Source: 2-02-FULL-45-10 sp964478235 (GTDB lineage Bacteria; Patescibacteriota; Patescibacteriia; Magasanikbacterales; GWA2-37-8). From it: DNA of 64,000 nt. The translations under genes and the position numbers were made by a program. The notes under the pieces were generated by a model that was not told the DNA's origin, ran no database searches, and saw nothing but the letters and a program-made list of their open reading frames with translations. The first letter of the stretch is position 1. The number at the start of each line of letters is the position of its first letter. The stretch spans positions 62,001 through 126,000 of the forward strand of contig CAYZGX010000001.1 in assembly GCA_964478235.1 (NCBI GenBank), read 5' to 3'. Below are positions 16,957 to 25,738 of the stretch, in pieces.

Positions 16957-17706
16957 TTATGCTTTCATCGCCTTAAGAATAGCTTCTAGGCTTTCTGCTT
17001 TGGTGGAGGCGCCACCAATAAGTACACCATCAATAGACGGCAGAGAAATATACTCAAGAACATTTTCAGGTCGTACACTACCACCATACAGCACTTTTGG
17101 CTCGACGCCCGGCACAAGCGCCGAAACATACCCAAGAGTAAGATCGGCCATTCTGTCGGCTTCAGCTGGATCACATGATTCTCCAGTACCAATCGCCCAC
17201 ACCGGCTCATACGCTATAATAAGTGGAATATTTTTTGGCCAAACAAGACCGGTAAAGGCAGCTCGCACTTGCGATTCTACTACTTCAGCAGCCACCCCTT
17301 CATTGCGCTCGTGAAGCGTCTCACCAACACACAACACCGGAGTGAGACCATCTGCCAAAACAGCGGTCATTTTTTCTCGCACATCATGATTAGTTTCTTT
17401 AAAAACATGACGACGTTCTGAATGACCAACCAAAGCAAACGACGCTCCAAGCTCGGCATACATCTCCGCAGACACTTCACCAGTATATCCGCCTTCTTCT
17501 ACCCAATACACATTTTGAGCGCCAGTAGCCACTTTACCCGAAAGAACATCCTGCACACCCTTAAACGATAAGCTAGACGGAAAAACAGCCAAAGTATTTG
17601 ACTTAGAAATAGAACTTGCCAACTTGGCGCATGTTTTGGCCAACTCAACACTCTTGTCGTAGCCCAAATACATTTTCCAATTCAAGAAGGTGTATAGCTT
17701 TTTCAT
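16957..17706 (-). CDS. tpiA: Triosephosphate isomerase
   Basis: 249 residues with the TIM catalytic set: N9-W10-K11 near the start, H in ALVGHSERR and the catalytic Glu in AYEPVWAIGTG, plus YGGSVRPEN for phosphate binding. It interconverts dihydroxyacetone phosphate and glyceraldehyde 3-phosphate. ATG at 17706 is chosen over an upstream TTG. It starts 8 bases after the M16 peptidase stop, indicating co-transcription. Confidence 0.96.
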   Translation of the reverse strand: MKKLYTFLNWKMYLGYDKSVELAKTCAKLASSISKSNTLAVFPSSLSFKGVQDVLSGKVATGAQNVYWVEEGGYTGEVSAEMYAELGASFALVGHSERRHVFKETNHDVREKMTAVLADGLTPVLCVGETLHERNEGVAAEVVESQVRAAFTGLVWPKNIPLIIAYEPVWAIGTGESCDPAEADRMADLTLGYVSALVPGVEPKVLYGGSVRPENVLEYISLPSIDGVLIGGASTKAESLEAILKAMKA

Positions 17707-17713
17707 ACTCAAT

Positions 17714-19012
17714 CTAGGTTAAAAGTCCTAAAACGTCTTGCTTGGTAAACGGTCCGATAAGTGCCAAACGCATTTGTTCAGTTTTGAGCAACTGCTTGGC
17801 AACTCGTTGCACTTGTTTCATCGTAACTTTTTCAATCTTTTTAGATACTTGCGGCAAAGTAGTAATATGTGGCGCAAATAAATATTCGCCAGCAAACCAA
17901 TTCGCTTGAACATTACTGCTTTCCATACTCAAAGCCAACTGCCCAGTCAATCCACCTTTCGCATTTTGTAATTCTTCCGGTAAAATCGGCTCATTAACAA
18001 TTCGCACCAATTCACTAGTAATCACCGACAGCGCTTCTTTGAGACGAGCTGGATCTAAACCAGCTTGTATATAGAATAGACCAGTATCACGAAAAGCGGA
18101 AGTCCCGGCACGGATCATATAAGCGAGCCCACGCTTCTCACGGACCTCGGTAAACAAGCGCGAACTCATCCCGCCGCCAAGAATAGAGGCAAGAAGTGCC
18201 ACCGCATAACTATCTGGATGATGATTTTTTACCCCCGGCAAAGTAATCATAAGTTGAGCCTGATCAACTTTGCGTTCTTCCACAATCAATCGCTCAGCTA
18301 ATTTTTTAGGACGAGCATCCCAAGTAAACTTTTCATACTGTTTTTTATAGAACGCTGGCCCTGCCGATTTTTTTGGCGACACTTGTGTTTCAAAATGACG
18401 GAGTGATGTTTTGAGTTTTTTAGCATCAATCGCTCCAGCGACCACCAAAATCATACTCTTAGCTGAATAATGCTGGTGATAAAACGCCAACAAATCTTCA
18501 CGAGACATTCCTCGCACAGTGTCGGCAGTCCCACCAATATCCCAACCGAGCGGATGATGCTCACCAAAAACTAATTTATCCGAGAGCATGTCGATAGCCA
18601 TCGACGGATTATCCTGGTACATACGCAACTCTTCAACAATCGCGCCTTTTTCTTTTTCCACCTCTGCCGGATCAAGAACAGAATTAAACAACATGTCTGA
18701 CAAAACATCAAAAGCCAAACTCTGCTTGGCCGCATTAATCTTAATATAGTACCCAGTATGATCTTTGTAGGTAAAAGCATTATAGTCCGCCCCAACAGCC
18801 TCAAGCTCACTCGAAATATCTCGAGCGGTTGGCCGACGCTTAGTGCCTTTAAACAACATGTGTTCTAAAAAATGGGCCGCCCCCGACACTTTATGTGTTT
18901 CGTAGCGCGAACCAATTGGATACATCGCCATCAAAGTCACCGCTGAAGTACCGACGACCGGCACGGTGATAAGCGTAATCCCATTTTTTAGCTGAGAAAC
19001 TTTATGAGCCAT
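17714..19012 (-). CDS. M16 family zinc peptidase (processing-peptidase-like)
   Basis: 432 residues. The inverted zinc motif HFLEH (H47, E50, H51) in AAHFLEHMLFKGT is complete, with a distal Glu in the ALLASILGGGMSSRLF-containing half. Single-copy catalytic M16 proteins cleave peptides or leader sequences. It sits between glyS and tpiA with gaps of 3 and 7 bases, so they form one operon controlled by the T-box. Confidence 0.92.
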   Translation of the reverse strand: MAHKVSQLKNGITLITVPVVGTSAVTLMAMYPIGSRYETHKVSGAAHFLEHMLFKGTKRRPTARDISSELEAVGADYNAFTYKDHTGYYIKINAAKQSLAFDVLSDMLFNSVLDPAEVEKEKGAIVEELRMYQDNPSMAIDMLSDKLVFGEHHPLGWDIGGTADTVRGMSREDLLAFYHQHYSAKSMILVVAGAIDAKKLKTSLRHFETQVSPKKSAGPAFYKKQYEKFTWDARPKKLAERLIVEERKVDQAQLMITLPGVKNHHPDSYAVALLASILGGGMSSRLFTEVREKRGLAYMIRAGTSAFRDTGLFYIQAGLDPARLKEALSVITSELVRIVNEPILPEELQNAKGGLTGQLALSMESSNVQANWFAGEYLFAPHITTLPQVSKKIEKVTMKQVQRVAKQLLKTEQMRLALIGPFTKQDVLGLLT

Positions 19013-19015
19013 ACA

Positions 19016-20386
19016 TTAGGCTTTAAAACGAGCCTGGAGGTAGTCTGAGAGTTCAGAAATAGCCACGCGCTCTTGCGCCATGGTATCGCGATCACGCACG
19101 GTGACTTTTTTATCATTGATAGAATCAAAATCTACGGTCACGCAATACGGCGTACCAATTTCATCTTGGCGACGATAGCGCTTACCAATACTCTGCGTCT
19201 CGTCATATTCCACCCAGAAATGCTTACGGAGTTCTTGGGCAAGCGGTTTGGCTACCACTGCCAACTCTTCTTTTTTAGACAACGGCAACACAGCGACTTG
19301 TACTGGCGCCAAATGTTTTGGAAACTTCATCACAATTCGTTTTTCAGTCTCCCCGGCTTCTGAGGTTGGCGCTTCTTCTTCGTGATACGCTTCGAGCAAA
19401 CACACGAGCAACATACGATCGATACCAAAAGTTGGCTCAATCACATGAGGTAAGAATTTTTCATTCGTTTCTGGGTCAGTATAGGTGAGATCAGTGCGAC
19501 TCACTTCTTGGTGACGGGTAAGGTCAAAATCAGTGCGGTATGCAATACCGTGAAGTTCTTTCACCCCAAATGGATATTTGTATTCAATATCCACCGTGCG
19601 CTTGCTATAATGCGCCCGTTCACCATCAGGAATTTCACGCCAAACAAGATTGTCCATTTTCACCTGCATAACATCCTGCCACCAGCGCTTAATTTCACCG
19701 AGCCACATTTCAAAGACCGCTTCCCAATCTTTTGGATTAATAAAATATTCAAATTCACCAATTTCAAATTCACGAGTGCGGAAAATGAAATTACCTGGAG
19801 TAATTTCATTACGGAAATTCTTACCAATCTGCGCAATACCAAATGGCAAACGACGGCGAGTGGTTGTTTGCACATTTTTGAAGTTTACAAACATACCACC
19901 AGCTGTTTCAGGGCGAAGGTACGCTGTTGTCGAACTATCTTCATTCGTCCCCAAAAATGTTTTAAACATCAAATTGAAACTTTTAGCCTGAGTCAACTCT
20001 TTGTTACCACAATCTGGACAAGTAAGATCCACAATTTTATCTAATTCTTTCGGATCTTTACCGGCGTTTTCAAGCAAATGATCAGCACGAAAACGATGAT
20101 GACATTTTTTACATTCCGTCAGAAGATCGCTAAAGTTTTGCAAATGACCAGATGCCTCCCACACCTTTGGATTCATAATAATTGCCGTATCCATTGGCAC
20201 CATATCACTGCGTTCTTGGACGAAAAACTTCCACCAAGCGGATTTAATATTTTGCTTCAACACATGACCAAGCGGGCCGTAGTCCCAACTATTTGCCAAG
20301 CCCCCATAAATTTCTGACCCTGGGAAAATAAACCCACGGCGTTTGGAGAGAGAAATGACTTTCTCCATGAGATCGTTACTAGCCAT
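19016..20386 (-). CDS. glyS: Glycyl-tRNA synthetase, alpha2 type
   Basis: 456 residues, class II synthetase of the archaeal/eukaryotic/Gram-positive alpha2 type: motif 1 region RGFIFPGSEIYGGLANSWDYGPLG, zinc-binding CKKC...CPDC in the insertion, motif 2 FRNEITP and motif 3 region GIDRMLL. It charges tRNA-Gly. Expression is controlled by a T-box leader directly upstream. Confidence 0.96.
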   Translation of the reverse strand: MASNDLMEKVISLSKRRGFIFPGSEIYGGLANSWDYGPLGHVLKQNIKSAWWKFFVQERSDMVPMDTAIIMNPKVWEASGHLQNFSDLLTECKKCHHRFRADHLLENAGKDPKELDKIVDLTCPDCGNKELTQAKSFNLMFKTFLGTNEDSSTTAYLRPETAGGMFVNFKNVQTTTRRRLPFGIAQIGKNFRNEITPGNFIFRTREFEIGEFEYFINPKDWEAVFEMWLGEIKRWWQDVMQVKMDNLVWREIPDGERAHYSKRTVDIEYKYPFGVKELHGIAYRTDFDLTRHQEVSRTDLTYTDPETNEKFLPHVIEPTFGIDRMLLVCLLEAYHEEEAPTSEAGETEKRIVMKFPKHLAPVQVAVLPLSKKEELAVVAKPLAQELRKHFWVEYDETQSIGKRYRRQDEIGTPYCVTVDFDSINDKKVTVRDRDTMAQERVAISELSDYLQARFKA

Positions 20387-20417
20387 ACAAGTGAAGAATT
20401 AAAACCTAATAATTGAA

Positions 20418-20562
20418 TAAAAAAAGACCCTTACGAAAGGTCTTGGGTCCCATAATGGGAGGTTCCACCCAAGTTCTCATAACCCTAGAAACCTAGTGAT
20501 TATGGGCACTTTGTTGGTTGTCATCTAGCTCCACAGGCGCCAAACCCGCTTCATTACTAGAT
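20418..20562 (-). promoter_or_regulatory. T-box riboswitch (tRNA-Gly sensing) with a very short Stem I
   Basis: The minus-strand leader of glyS has a 40-base Stem I (20523-20562, closed by ATCTAG/CTAGAT, with AGTA...GA on its 5' side), a Stem III (CATAA...TTATG), the T-box core GGGTGGAACC (20460-20470), an antiterminator helix CTTGGGT/ACCCAAG (20442-20473) and a competing terminator (20418-20444) with a long T-run. Uncharged tRNA-Gly should favour readthrough. The specifier is probably GGA on the 3' side of Stem I; this is inference. Confidence 0.9.
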
Positions 20563-20568
20563 GTCTAT

Positions 20569-20597
20569 AGTATAGAAAGAGAGGCTCCTTTTGTCAA
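20569..20597 (-). promoter_or_regulatory. glyS operon promoter
   Basis: Minus-strand TTGACA (20592-20597), 17-base spacer, TATACT (20569-20574). The transcription start coincides with the first base of T-box Stem I. Confidence 0.9.
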
Positions 20598-20630
20598 GTT
20601 TGAGATAAAGAAAAGATGAAGTCAAAAGGA

Positions 20631-20659
20631 TTGACAAAATGGTCTTTTTCAGGTAATAT
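20631..20659 (+). promoter_or_regulatory. Promoter of a small RNA
   Basis: TTGACA (20631-20636), 17-base spacer, TAATAT (20654-20659). A terminator lies only about 65 bases downstream. Confidence 0.8.
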
Positions 20660-20665
20660 CAAAAC

Positions 20666-20735
20666 AAGTGGTAATATCTTGTTGCGAACCAAAATTCGCG
20701 CTCGAAGCTCAGAACTCCCGCAAGGGAGTTTTTTG
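20666..20735 (+). ncRNA. Candidate small RNA, about 70 nt, unknown class
   Basis: It is bounded by a consensus promoter and a strong terminator (AACTCCC-GCA-GGGAGTT with T6, 20713-20735). Inside are a CAAG/CTTG hairpin and a GCGAA-CCAAAA-TTCGC hairpin. No ATG-started reading frame of any length fits. It is divergent from the glyS T-box and upstream of the tRNA-like gene. Confidence 0.6.
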
Positions 20736-20763
20736 CTTTAAGAAAACTTTATCTCCTTTTCTG

Positions 20764-20769
20764 TATACT
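20764..20769 (+). promoter_or_regulatory. -10 box of the tRNA-like gene
   Basis: TATACT lies 8 bases before the first base of the tRNA-like RNA, so transcription should begin at or within 2 bases of the mature 5' end. No good -35 box is visible. Confidence 0.5.
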
Positions 20770-20776
20770 CACCAAC

Positions 20777-20865
20777 GGTGGATTTGAGGGCGGAGCGTGA
20801 ATGGATTCACAACAAGAATTACCACTCTCTGTTCTGGGGTTCGATTCCCCCTCCGTCCACCACCA
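20777..20865 (+). ncRNA. tRNA-like RNA with encoded CCA but no standard anticodon arm
   Basis: The ends pair (GGTGGAT/GTCCACC), followed by discriminator A and CCA. A T arm GGGG-TTCGATT-CCCC and a hairpin GTGAA-TGGA-TTCAC are present. A five-pair arm GATTC-ACAACAA-GAATT could be an anticodon arm, but its loop lacks T33. An alternative acceptor (GGGCGGA/TCCGTCC with ACCA) is also possible, and it gives no better anticodon arm. It may be a divergent tRNA, a tRNA pseudogene or a tRNA mimic. Confidence 0.5.
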
Positions 20866-20867
20866 AA

Positions 20868-20899
20868 AAAACCGACCCTGCATACCAAGGTCGGTTTTT
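20868..20899. terminator. Bidirectional terminator between tRNA-like gene and frr
   Basis: The stem aaaaccgacc / ggtcggtttt has T-rich flanks on both strands. Confidence 0.85.
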
Positions 20900-20902
20900 A
20901 TA

Positions 20903-21451
20903 TTATACTTTAGTAATTTCTTCCGTTTTCTGGTCGCCAATCTTTTTAATCTGGTCGTTATAGTCTTTAACCATTTTTTCAATTTCTTCGAATAGTTTAA
21001 ACTTTTCATCTTCACTCATACCACCTTCTTTTTCTTCAGCGGTAATCATTTCACGAGCTTCTTCGCGAACTTTGCGAATCGACACACGACCGGCTTCCAA
21101 TTTTTGATTCAAAATCTTGAGAAGCTCAGTACGGCGTTCACTAGTCAATTCTGGCAAGGTGAGGCGAATAAGTTTGCCGTCATTGACTGGATTAATACCC
21201 AAACCCGAATCACGAACACCTTTTTCAATTGCTTGCAGAGTGCTTTTATCCCAAGGCTCAACCGTGAGCGTCTTCGCATCAGCGACAGTAATCGTACCAA
21301 CCGCTTTGAGAGGCTGACGACTACCGTATACCTCAACAGTAATACTATCGAGCATGGCGGTAGTAGCTCGACCTGTCCGAAGCTGTGAGATATCCCCCTT
21401 TAGAAATTCAACCGCCTGAACAAAATCCCCCTTAAAATCATTAACATTCAT
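20903..21451 (-). CDS. frr: Ribosome recycling factor
   Basis: 182 residues, full length. It has the RRF signatures QLRTGRATTAMLDSI and SERRTELLKILNQKLEAGRVSIRKVREEAR. It splits post-termination ribosomes together with EF-G. It lies 20 bases after the BNR-repeat lipoprotein gene in the same direction. Confidence 0.97.
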   Translation of the reverse strand: MNVNDFKGDFVQAVEFLKGDISQLRTGRATTAMLDSITVEVYGSRQPLKAVGTITVADAKTLTVEPWDKSTLQAIEKGVRDSGLGINPVNDGKLIRLTLPELTSERRTELLKILNQKLEAGRVSIRKVREEAREMITAEEKEGGMSEDEKFKLFEEIEKMVKDYNDQIKKIGDQKTEEITKV

Positions 21452-21470
21452 ACAACAATTCTAATTAAAA

Positions 21471-22574
21471 CTATTTGGTCTCAAGGACAGTGAAGCCCAT
21501 AAACAGCATAGAGCCGTTTTCAGCGCGGGCAGCCTTGTCATCTTGATAGATATGCAGACTAACAGGAATAGTGTTAGTTGGCAACTTCTTAGTCACCCAG
21601 TTATTACCACCATCAGTTGTCTTATAGAACGATGAACGGTTGGCGCCGTTTTCCCCTAAGATTGTACCAACATAGTACATTTCTTTGGTATTGAACGGAT
21701 TAATTGCCAAAGCGTAGATATTAATACTGCCTGGCGGGTTAAGCAATTTCATTTCAGCCCAGGTAGCCCCCGCATCTTTAGAAACCAAGATGCCGTACTT
21801 AGACACCCAATAAATAGTGTTCTTTTCTCGAGGGTGGAGTACGAGGCGGTAGAAACTAAGACTGTCACTGAAACTTTCCAAACCTTTTGTTACATTGATC
21901 CAGGTTGTACCACCATCATCAGAACGAGCCAAACCACTTCGTACACCGGCAACATACAGACGACCAGGAGTCTGCGGATCAGCGGTTACAAGCTGAGTAT
22001 CATCACCAAAGGTTTTAATAACCTTCCAACTTTCACCGGAATTAGTACTGCGAAGTAAATCACCACTCAAAAGAATGGCAAAAATAGTCTGTGGACTGCT
22101 TGGATCAATCGTCAAAGCACGCAAATGACGAGCATTCAAATCTGAATAAACTGTTTTCCAAGTACGACTACAGTCAGTTGTTTTGAAAATAGAGCTATCG
22201 TCAGCAGCATAAATAGTACACTTATCAGACGGATCAACCGACACCGCATAGATAAAACGATCACCAAGCGCATCTACTTTCTGCCAGCTTTCACCGCGGT
22301 TATACGAGAAGAACAAACCTTGTCCGCGACTAGCCAAATACATAGCATTGGAATCGCTTGGATCGTTAAAAATCTTATACGTCCGAACACCAGCAATCGA
22401 CGCTAAACCTTTTGGAGTTGGCAATGTATTAATTTGCGCCCAGGTTTCGCCTTTGTCGGCAGAACGAAAAACGCCGGTTGGACCAACTGCTGTTGTTCCA
22501 CCAAATGAGATACAGCCCGCACCAGTGAAGATAAGCGAGCTGACGAAAGCGAGTAGCACGCGTGTTCGTGACAT
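21471..22574 (-). CDS. Secreted BNR/Ycf48-like beta-propeller protein, probable lipoprotein
   Basis: 367 residues. Amino-terminal signal with a Cys at the likely cleavage point (SSLIFTGAGC; the lipobox is imperfect). The remainder has at least six sialidase-type Asp-box repeats (SADKGETWAQI, SYNRGESWQKV, STNSGESWKVI, SDDGGTTWINV, SKDAGATWAEM, TTDGGNNWVTK), spaced about 45-55 residues apart, which fold as beta-propeller blades. Related proteins act in photosystem assembly or as surface proteins; no specific role can be assigned here. Confidence 0.82.
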   Translation of the reverse strand: MSRTRVLLAFVSSLIFTGAGCISFGGTTAVGPTGVFRSADKGETWAQINTLPTPKGLASIAGVRTYKIFNDPSDSNAMYLASRGQGLFFSYNRGESWQKVDALGDRFIYAVSVDPSDKCTIYAADDSSIFKTTDCSRTWKTVYSDLNARHLRALTIDPSSPQTIFAILLSGDLLRSTNSGESWKVIKTFGDDTQLVTADPQTPGRLYVAGVRSGLARSDDGGTTWINVTKGLESFSDSLSFYRLVLHPREKNTIYWVSKYGILVSKDAGATWAEMKLLNPPGSINIYALAINPFNTKEMYYVGTILGENGANRSSFYKTTDGGNNWVTKKLPTNTIPVSLHIYQDDKAARAENGSMLFMGFTVLETK

Positions 22575-22610
22575 ATAACGAATAGGTTACTTAAAAAAGG
22601 TTAGTAGTTG

Positions 22611-23558
22611 TTAGAAGGATAATACCACACTTTCGAGTACTAATTCCAGATTACCATTGTGACGAAGCATTTTTTTAGCCTCCCGCAAGTGTTCAATGGT
22701 ACGCATAATCTGAGGTACTGAGTGGTTAGACATCACTGTTGAAGACAATAATGGTCGCGTCGCTGTTGTCACTCCCAAGTGCTTCATCAAAAGATCTCGC
22801 CAAGCAATTGTCCAGACATCGAACAGTTCTATCACCCGCTCACGACCACGAACACCATCTTCTTTTTCAGAAAACATATCGCTCAGCAAGCTACGTTTTT
22901 TATACAATGGTTGGTGTAATAATTTAGCAAACCTGTCGAGCTCAGCAAACAAACCCTGACGAAGCTCGTTGTTTTCAGCCAATTGAATCGCCCTCCCCGG
23001 CCGCCCCAAAGACAATCGCGCCGCCGATTCTGCAGTGTCAATCTCAATTCCGCGAGCGACCAAGCCCTGTACCAGCGTATCGTGTGGTACCAAAGAAAAA
23101 TACAGCAACTGACAGCGAGACTTAATCGTTGGCAAAAGCGCCTGATCATTTTCAGTGAGTAAAAAAATAATGGTTTTCAAAGCAGGCTCTTCTAATGTTT
23201 TTAAAAGGGCATTCCCCGCCTCTTCGTTTAAGAGTTCGACTTCATCAACAATAGCGATCTGATATCCACCCATCCACGAACGCTGACTCAGACGATCTTT
23301 GATCTGGCGAGCCTGCGCAATGCTTACATCTTTTTTAAGTTTGCCAGTTTTTTCATCCTCCAGTCGTTCAATATAAAAAAAATCAGGATGTGTTGCTAAT
23401 TTTTCTTCTGACACCCGAAGAAGCTGAGCAGCTAGTCTGCGCGCCAATGTTCTTTTGCCCACCTGAGACGCACCAACAAAACAATACGCCTGCGCGATTG
23501 TCTGGTGTTCGCTGTTTACTGCAAAATATTCTTCCAACGCCTGATGACCAATAAGCAT
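22611..23558 (-). CDS. holB: DNA polymerase III delta' subunit (clamp loader)
   Basis: 315 residues. Walker-A-like GASQVGKRT, then the clamp-loader segment IAIVDEVELLNEEAGNALLKTLEEP, followed by sensor-type KSRCQ. ATG at 23558 (MLIGHQALEEYF) is chosen over a GTG four codons upstream; it falls about 18 bases after the transcription start predicted from a TATACT box at 23583-23588. Confidence 0.9.
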   Translation of the reverse strand: MLIGHQALEEYFAVNSEHQTIAQAYCFVGASQVGKRTLARRLAAQLLRVSEEKLATHPDFFYIERLEDEKTGKLKKDVSIAQARQIKDRLSQRSWMGGYQIAIVDEVELLNEEAGNALLKTLEEPALKTIIFLLTENDQALLPTIKSRCQLLYFSLVPHDTLVQGLVARGIEIDTAESAARLSLGRPGRAIQLAENNELRQGLFAELDRFAKLLHQPLYKKRSLLSDMFSEKEDGVRGRERVIELFDVWTIAWRDLLMKHLGVTTATRPLLSSTVMSNHSVPQIMRTIEHLREAKKMLRHNGNLELVLESVVLSF

Positions 23559-23582
23559 ACAAAAATACACTAATCTACTCCG

Positions 23583-23610
23583 AGTATAGCAAAAAAAGAC
23601 CTATTTCACA
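23583..23610 (-). promoter_or_regulatory. holB promoter
   Basis: Minus-strand TGTGAA (23605-23610), 16-base spacer, TATACT (23583-23588). The -35 box is weak. Confidence 0.55.
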
Positions 23611-24716
23611 AGCTCGCGAGCTGTCGCAGCTACCGTTTTTTTCCAAGAAAAAAGCTGGGCGCGGGATTGTCCTCGACGACCGAGGTCACGAGCTCTATCA
23701 GGATTGCCGAGAATGCCCTCCAGAGCCTCTCCAAAGCCGTTACTATCTCCCGGACGAAGATATACCGGAACATCTCCCCCAACCTCTTGAAGGGCCGGTA
23801 TTGCCGATGCTACCACCGGTCGACCCATCGCCATGGCCTCCAAAACCGGAATCCCAAAACCTTCATAGAGCGACGGAAAGACAAAAGCTTGCGCAGCCCC
23901 CAACAAATCACGCGTATCTTCTGATGATAAAAACCCCGGACACATAATATCTTTTGAAAACGAACTTTGTACAATTACTTCTTCTACTTCGGCATAACCA
24001 ACCCCCGGACTCCCTACCAACACGAGCTGGATATCGCGCTTCTGTTTAAGGATATCAAAGGCACGGACAATTGAAGCGGTATTTTTCTTGGCTTCCAAAC
24101 GACCAAGCGACATAATAAACGGCTTGGTGATACCAATTTTTTTCTTAACTAAATCAGCGCGAGCCGGGTCAACCGCTTCCGGGCGATACAATTCGGCATC
24201 ATACCCAAGTGGTGTCACCACAATCTTTGATTCTAATAAACCAGAGTACAATCGAAGTAATTCATCTTTAGTAAACTGCGACGGTGTGAGGATAGTCATG
24301 GCTCGGCGAACAATCAACCAGTTCATCAGACGCAAATACCATCGCCCAAGTATGTTATAGGTTTTAGGAAAAATTAAAAAAGCGCTATCATGAACAGTCA
24401 CCACCGTTTTTTTCGGAATGATAAACGGGATAAGTTGTCCTGGTGCAAAAAAAACATCCGGACGACCGTGTACCAAAAACTCCCAAGACAATCTGAGCTG
24501 TGTCCACAGCTTCGGCAACGGCCAACGCAATACTCGAACTTGCCAATTGGACGGCATTTCGGCCAGCGCCCCCTCAAGTGGTTGGTGGGTATACAAAATA
24601 ACCTGCACGTTGGCAGGAATAGTTTGTTTCAATCCTTGAATAGTCTGATAGCAGTATTCCTCTACCCCAGTCCGTTTGGGCTTGGCGGCGTGAGAAGCTT
24701 CAATCCCCAGAACCAT
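23601..24716 (-). CDS. Glycosyltransferase family 4
   Basis: 371 residues, GT-B fold. It contains TVVTVHDSAFLIFP in the acceptor domain and SLGRLEAKKN plus EGFGIPVLEAMAMGRPVVAS (the ExxxxxxxE nucleotide-sugar motif) in the donor domain. It probably adds a sugar to an envelope glycan. It is the last gene of the mreB operon, starting 3 bases after mreB. Confidence 0.9.
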   Translation of the reverse strand: MVLGIEASHAAKPKRTGVEEYCYQTIQGLKQTIPANVQVILYTHQPLEGALAEMPSNWQVRVLRWPLPKLWTQLRLSWEFLVHGRPDVFFAPGQLIPFIIPKKTVVTVHDSAFLIFPKTYNILGRWYLRLMNWLIVRRAMTILTPSQFTKDELLRLYSGLLESKIVVTPLGYDAELYRPEAVDPARADLVKKKIGITKPFIMSLGRLEAKKNTASIVRAFDILKQKRDIQLVLVGSPGVGYAEVEEVIVQSSFSKDIMCPGFLSSEDTRDLLGAAQAFVFPSLYEGFGIPVLEAMAMGRPVVASAIPALQEVGGDVPVYLRPGDSNGFGEALEGILGNPDRARDLGRRGQSRAQLFSWKKTVAATARELVK

Positions 24717-24719
24717 ATA

Positions 24720-25727
24720 TTATTTAGTAGCTAAAATACTTCGCTTATAGCTTTCCAAGTTTTCAAGAGCAATACCAGTGCCTTTGGCAACACAAAGAAG
24801 TGGTTCTTCAGCAACATACGTTGGCACACCAGTTGCTTGAGCGATCAATTCATCGAGGTTGCGCAATTGCGCCGAACCACCGGATAAAATAATACCTTTA
24901 TCAATAACGTCGGCCGACAGTTCTGGTGGAGTGCGGTGCAACACTTCTTTAATGGCGTTCATCAGCATATCCAAATCATCATGAAGCGCTTCAGTGGTGT
25001 CGTCGCTTGTCACGGTCAAAATACGAGGCAGACCATTAATCATGTCACGCCCTTTTACTTCCATCGATAACGGCTTGTCCATAAACATTGCCGACCCAAC
25101 CGACATTTTAATTTCTTCAGCACTGCGCTCCCCAATTGCCAAATTATATTTATGACGAATGTAATCAACAATCGAGCGATCAAATTTATTACCACCAACA
25201 CGCACTGAACCAGATGACACAATACCACCCAAAGAAATGACAGCGATTTCTGCTGTGCCACCACCAATATCAATAATCATATTCCCACTCGCCGCCCCAA
25301 TTGGAATATCGGCCCCAATAGCGGCGACAATTGGCTCTTTAATAATGTAAGCTGCGCGCGCACCAGCGGCAATCGTCGCGTCAATCACGGCGCGTCGCTC
25401 CGTGGAGGTGATACCACCCGGCACCGCCACCATAACCTCAGGGCGAAACAAACGTACCCCGCCCATCGCTTTGTTAATAAAATAACGAATCATCGCCTCA
25501 GTGGTGTGATAATTGGCAATCACCCCGTCTTTGAGTGGCCGGTCAGCAATAATAGAGTCCGGCGTACGCCCAATCATATCTTTGGCTTCGAGCCCCACAG
25601 CCAATACTTTGCCGTCAGCTTTGGAAATAGCCACCACACTTGGCTCGTTAACCACAATCCCCTTCTTTGGGACATACACCAAAACATTGGTCGTGCCTAA
25701 ATCAATGCCAATTTTCTTAATAAACAT
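24720..25727 (-). CDS. mreB: Rod-shape determining actin homologue MreB
   Basis: 335 residues with actin-fold phosphate motifs IGIDLGTTNVLVY, MIIDIGGGTAEIAVI and IILSGGSAQLRNL. MreB filaments direct cell-wall insertion along the cylinder. The length matches the family. It lies between a DUF4012 protein and a glycosyltransferase in one operon. Confidence 0.96.
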   Translation of the reverse strand: MFIKKIGIDLGTTNVLVYVPKKGIVVNEPSVVAISKADGKVLAVGLEAKDMIGRTPDSIIADRPLKDGVIANYHTTEAMIRYFINKAMGGVRLFRPEVMVAVPGGITSTERRAVIDATIAAGARAAYIIKEPIVAAIGADIPIGAASGNMIIDIGGGTAEIAVISLGGIVSSGSVRVGGNKFDRSIVDYIRHKYNLAIGERSAEEIKMSVGSAMFMDKPLSMEVKGRDMINGLPRILTVTSDDTTEALHDDLDMLMNAIKEVLHRTPPELSADVIDKGIILSGGSAQLRNLDELIAQATGVPTYVAEEPLLCVAKGTGIALENLESYKRSILATK

Positions 25728-25738
25728 ACGGAAATTCG

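Noticed and set aside
20749..21015. 88-residue frame across the tRNA-like region on the minus strand
   Set aside because: It is antisense to a tRNA-like RNA and runs into frr; typical false frame over a T arm.
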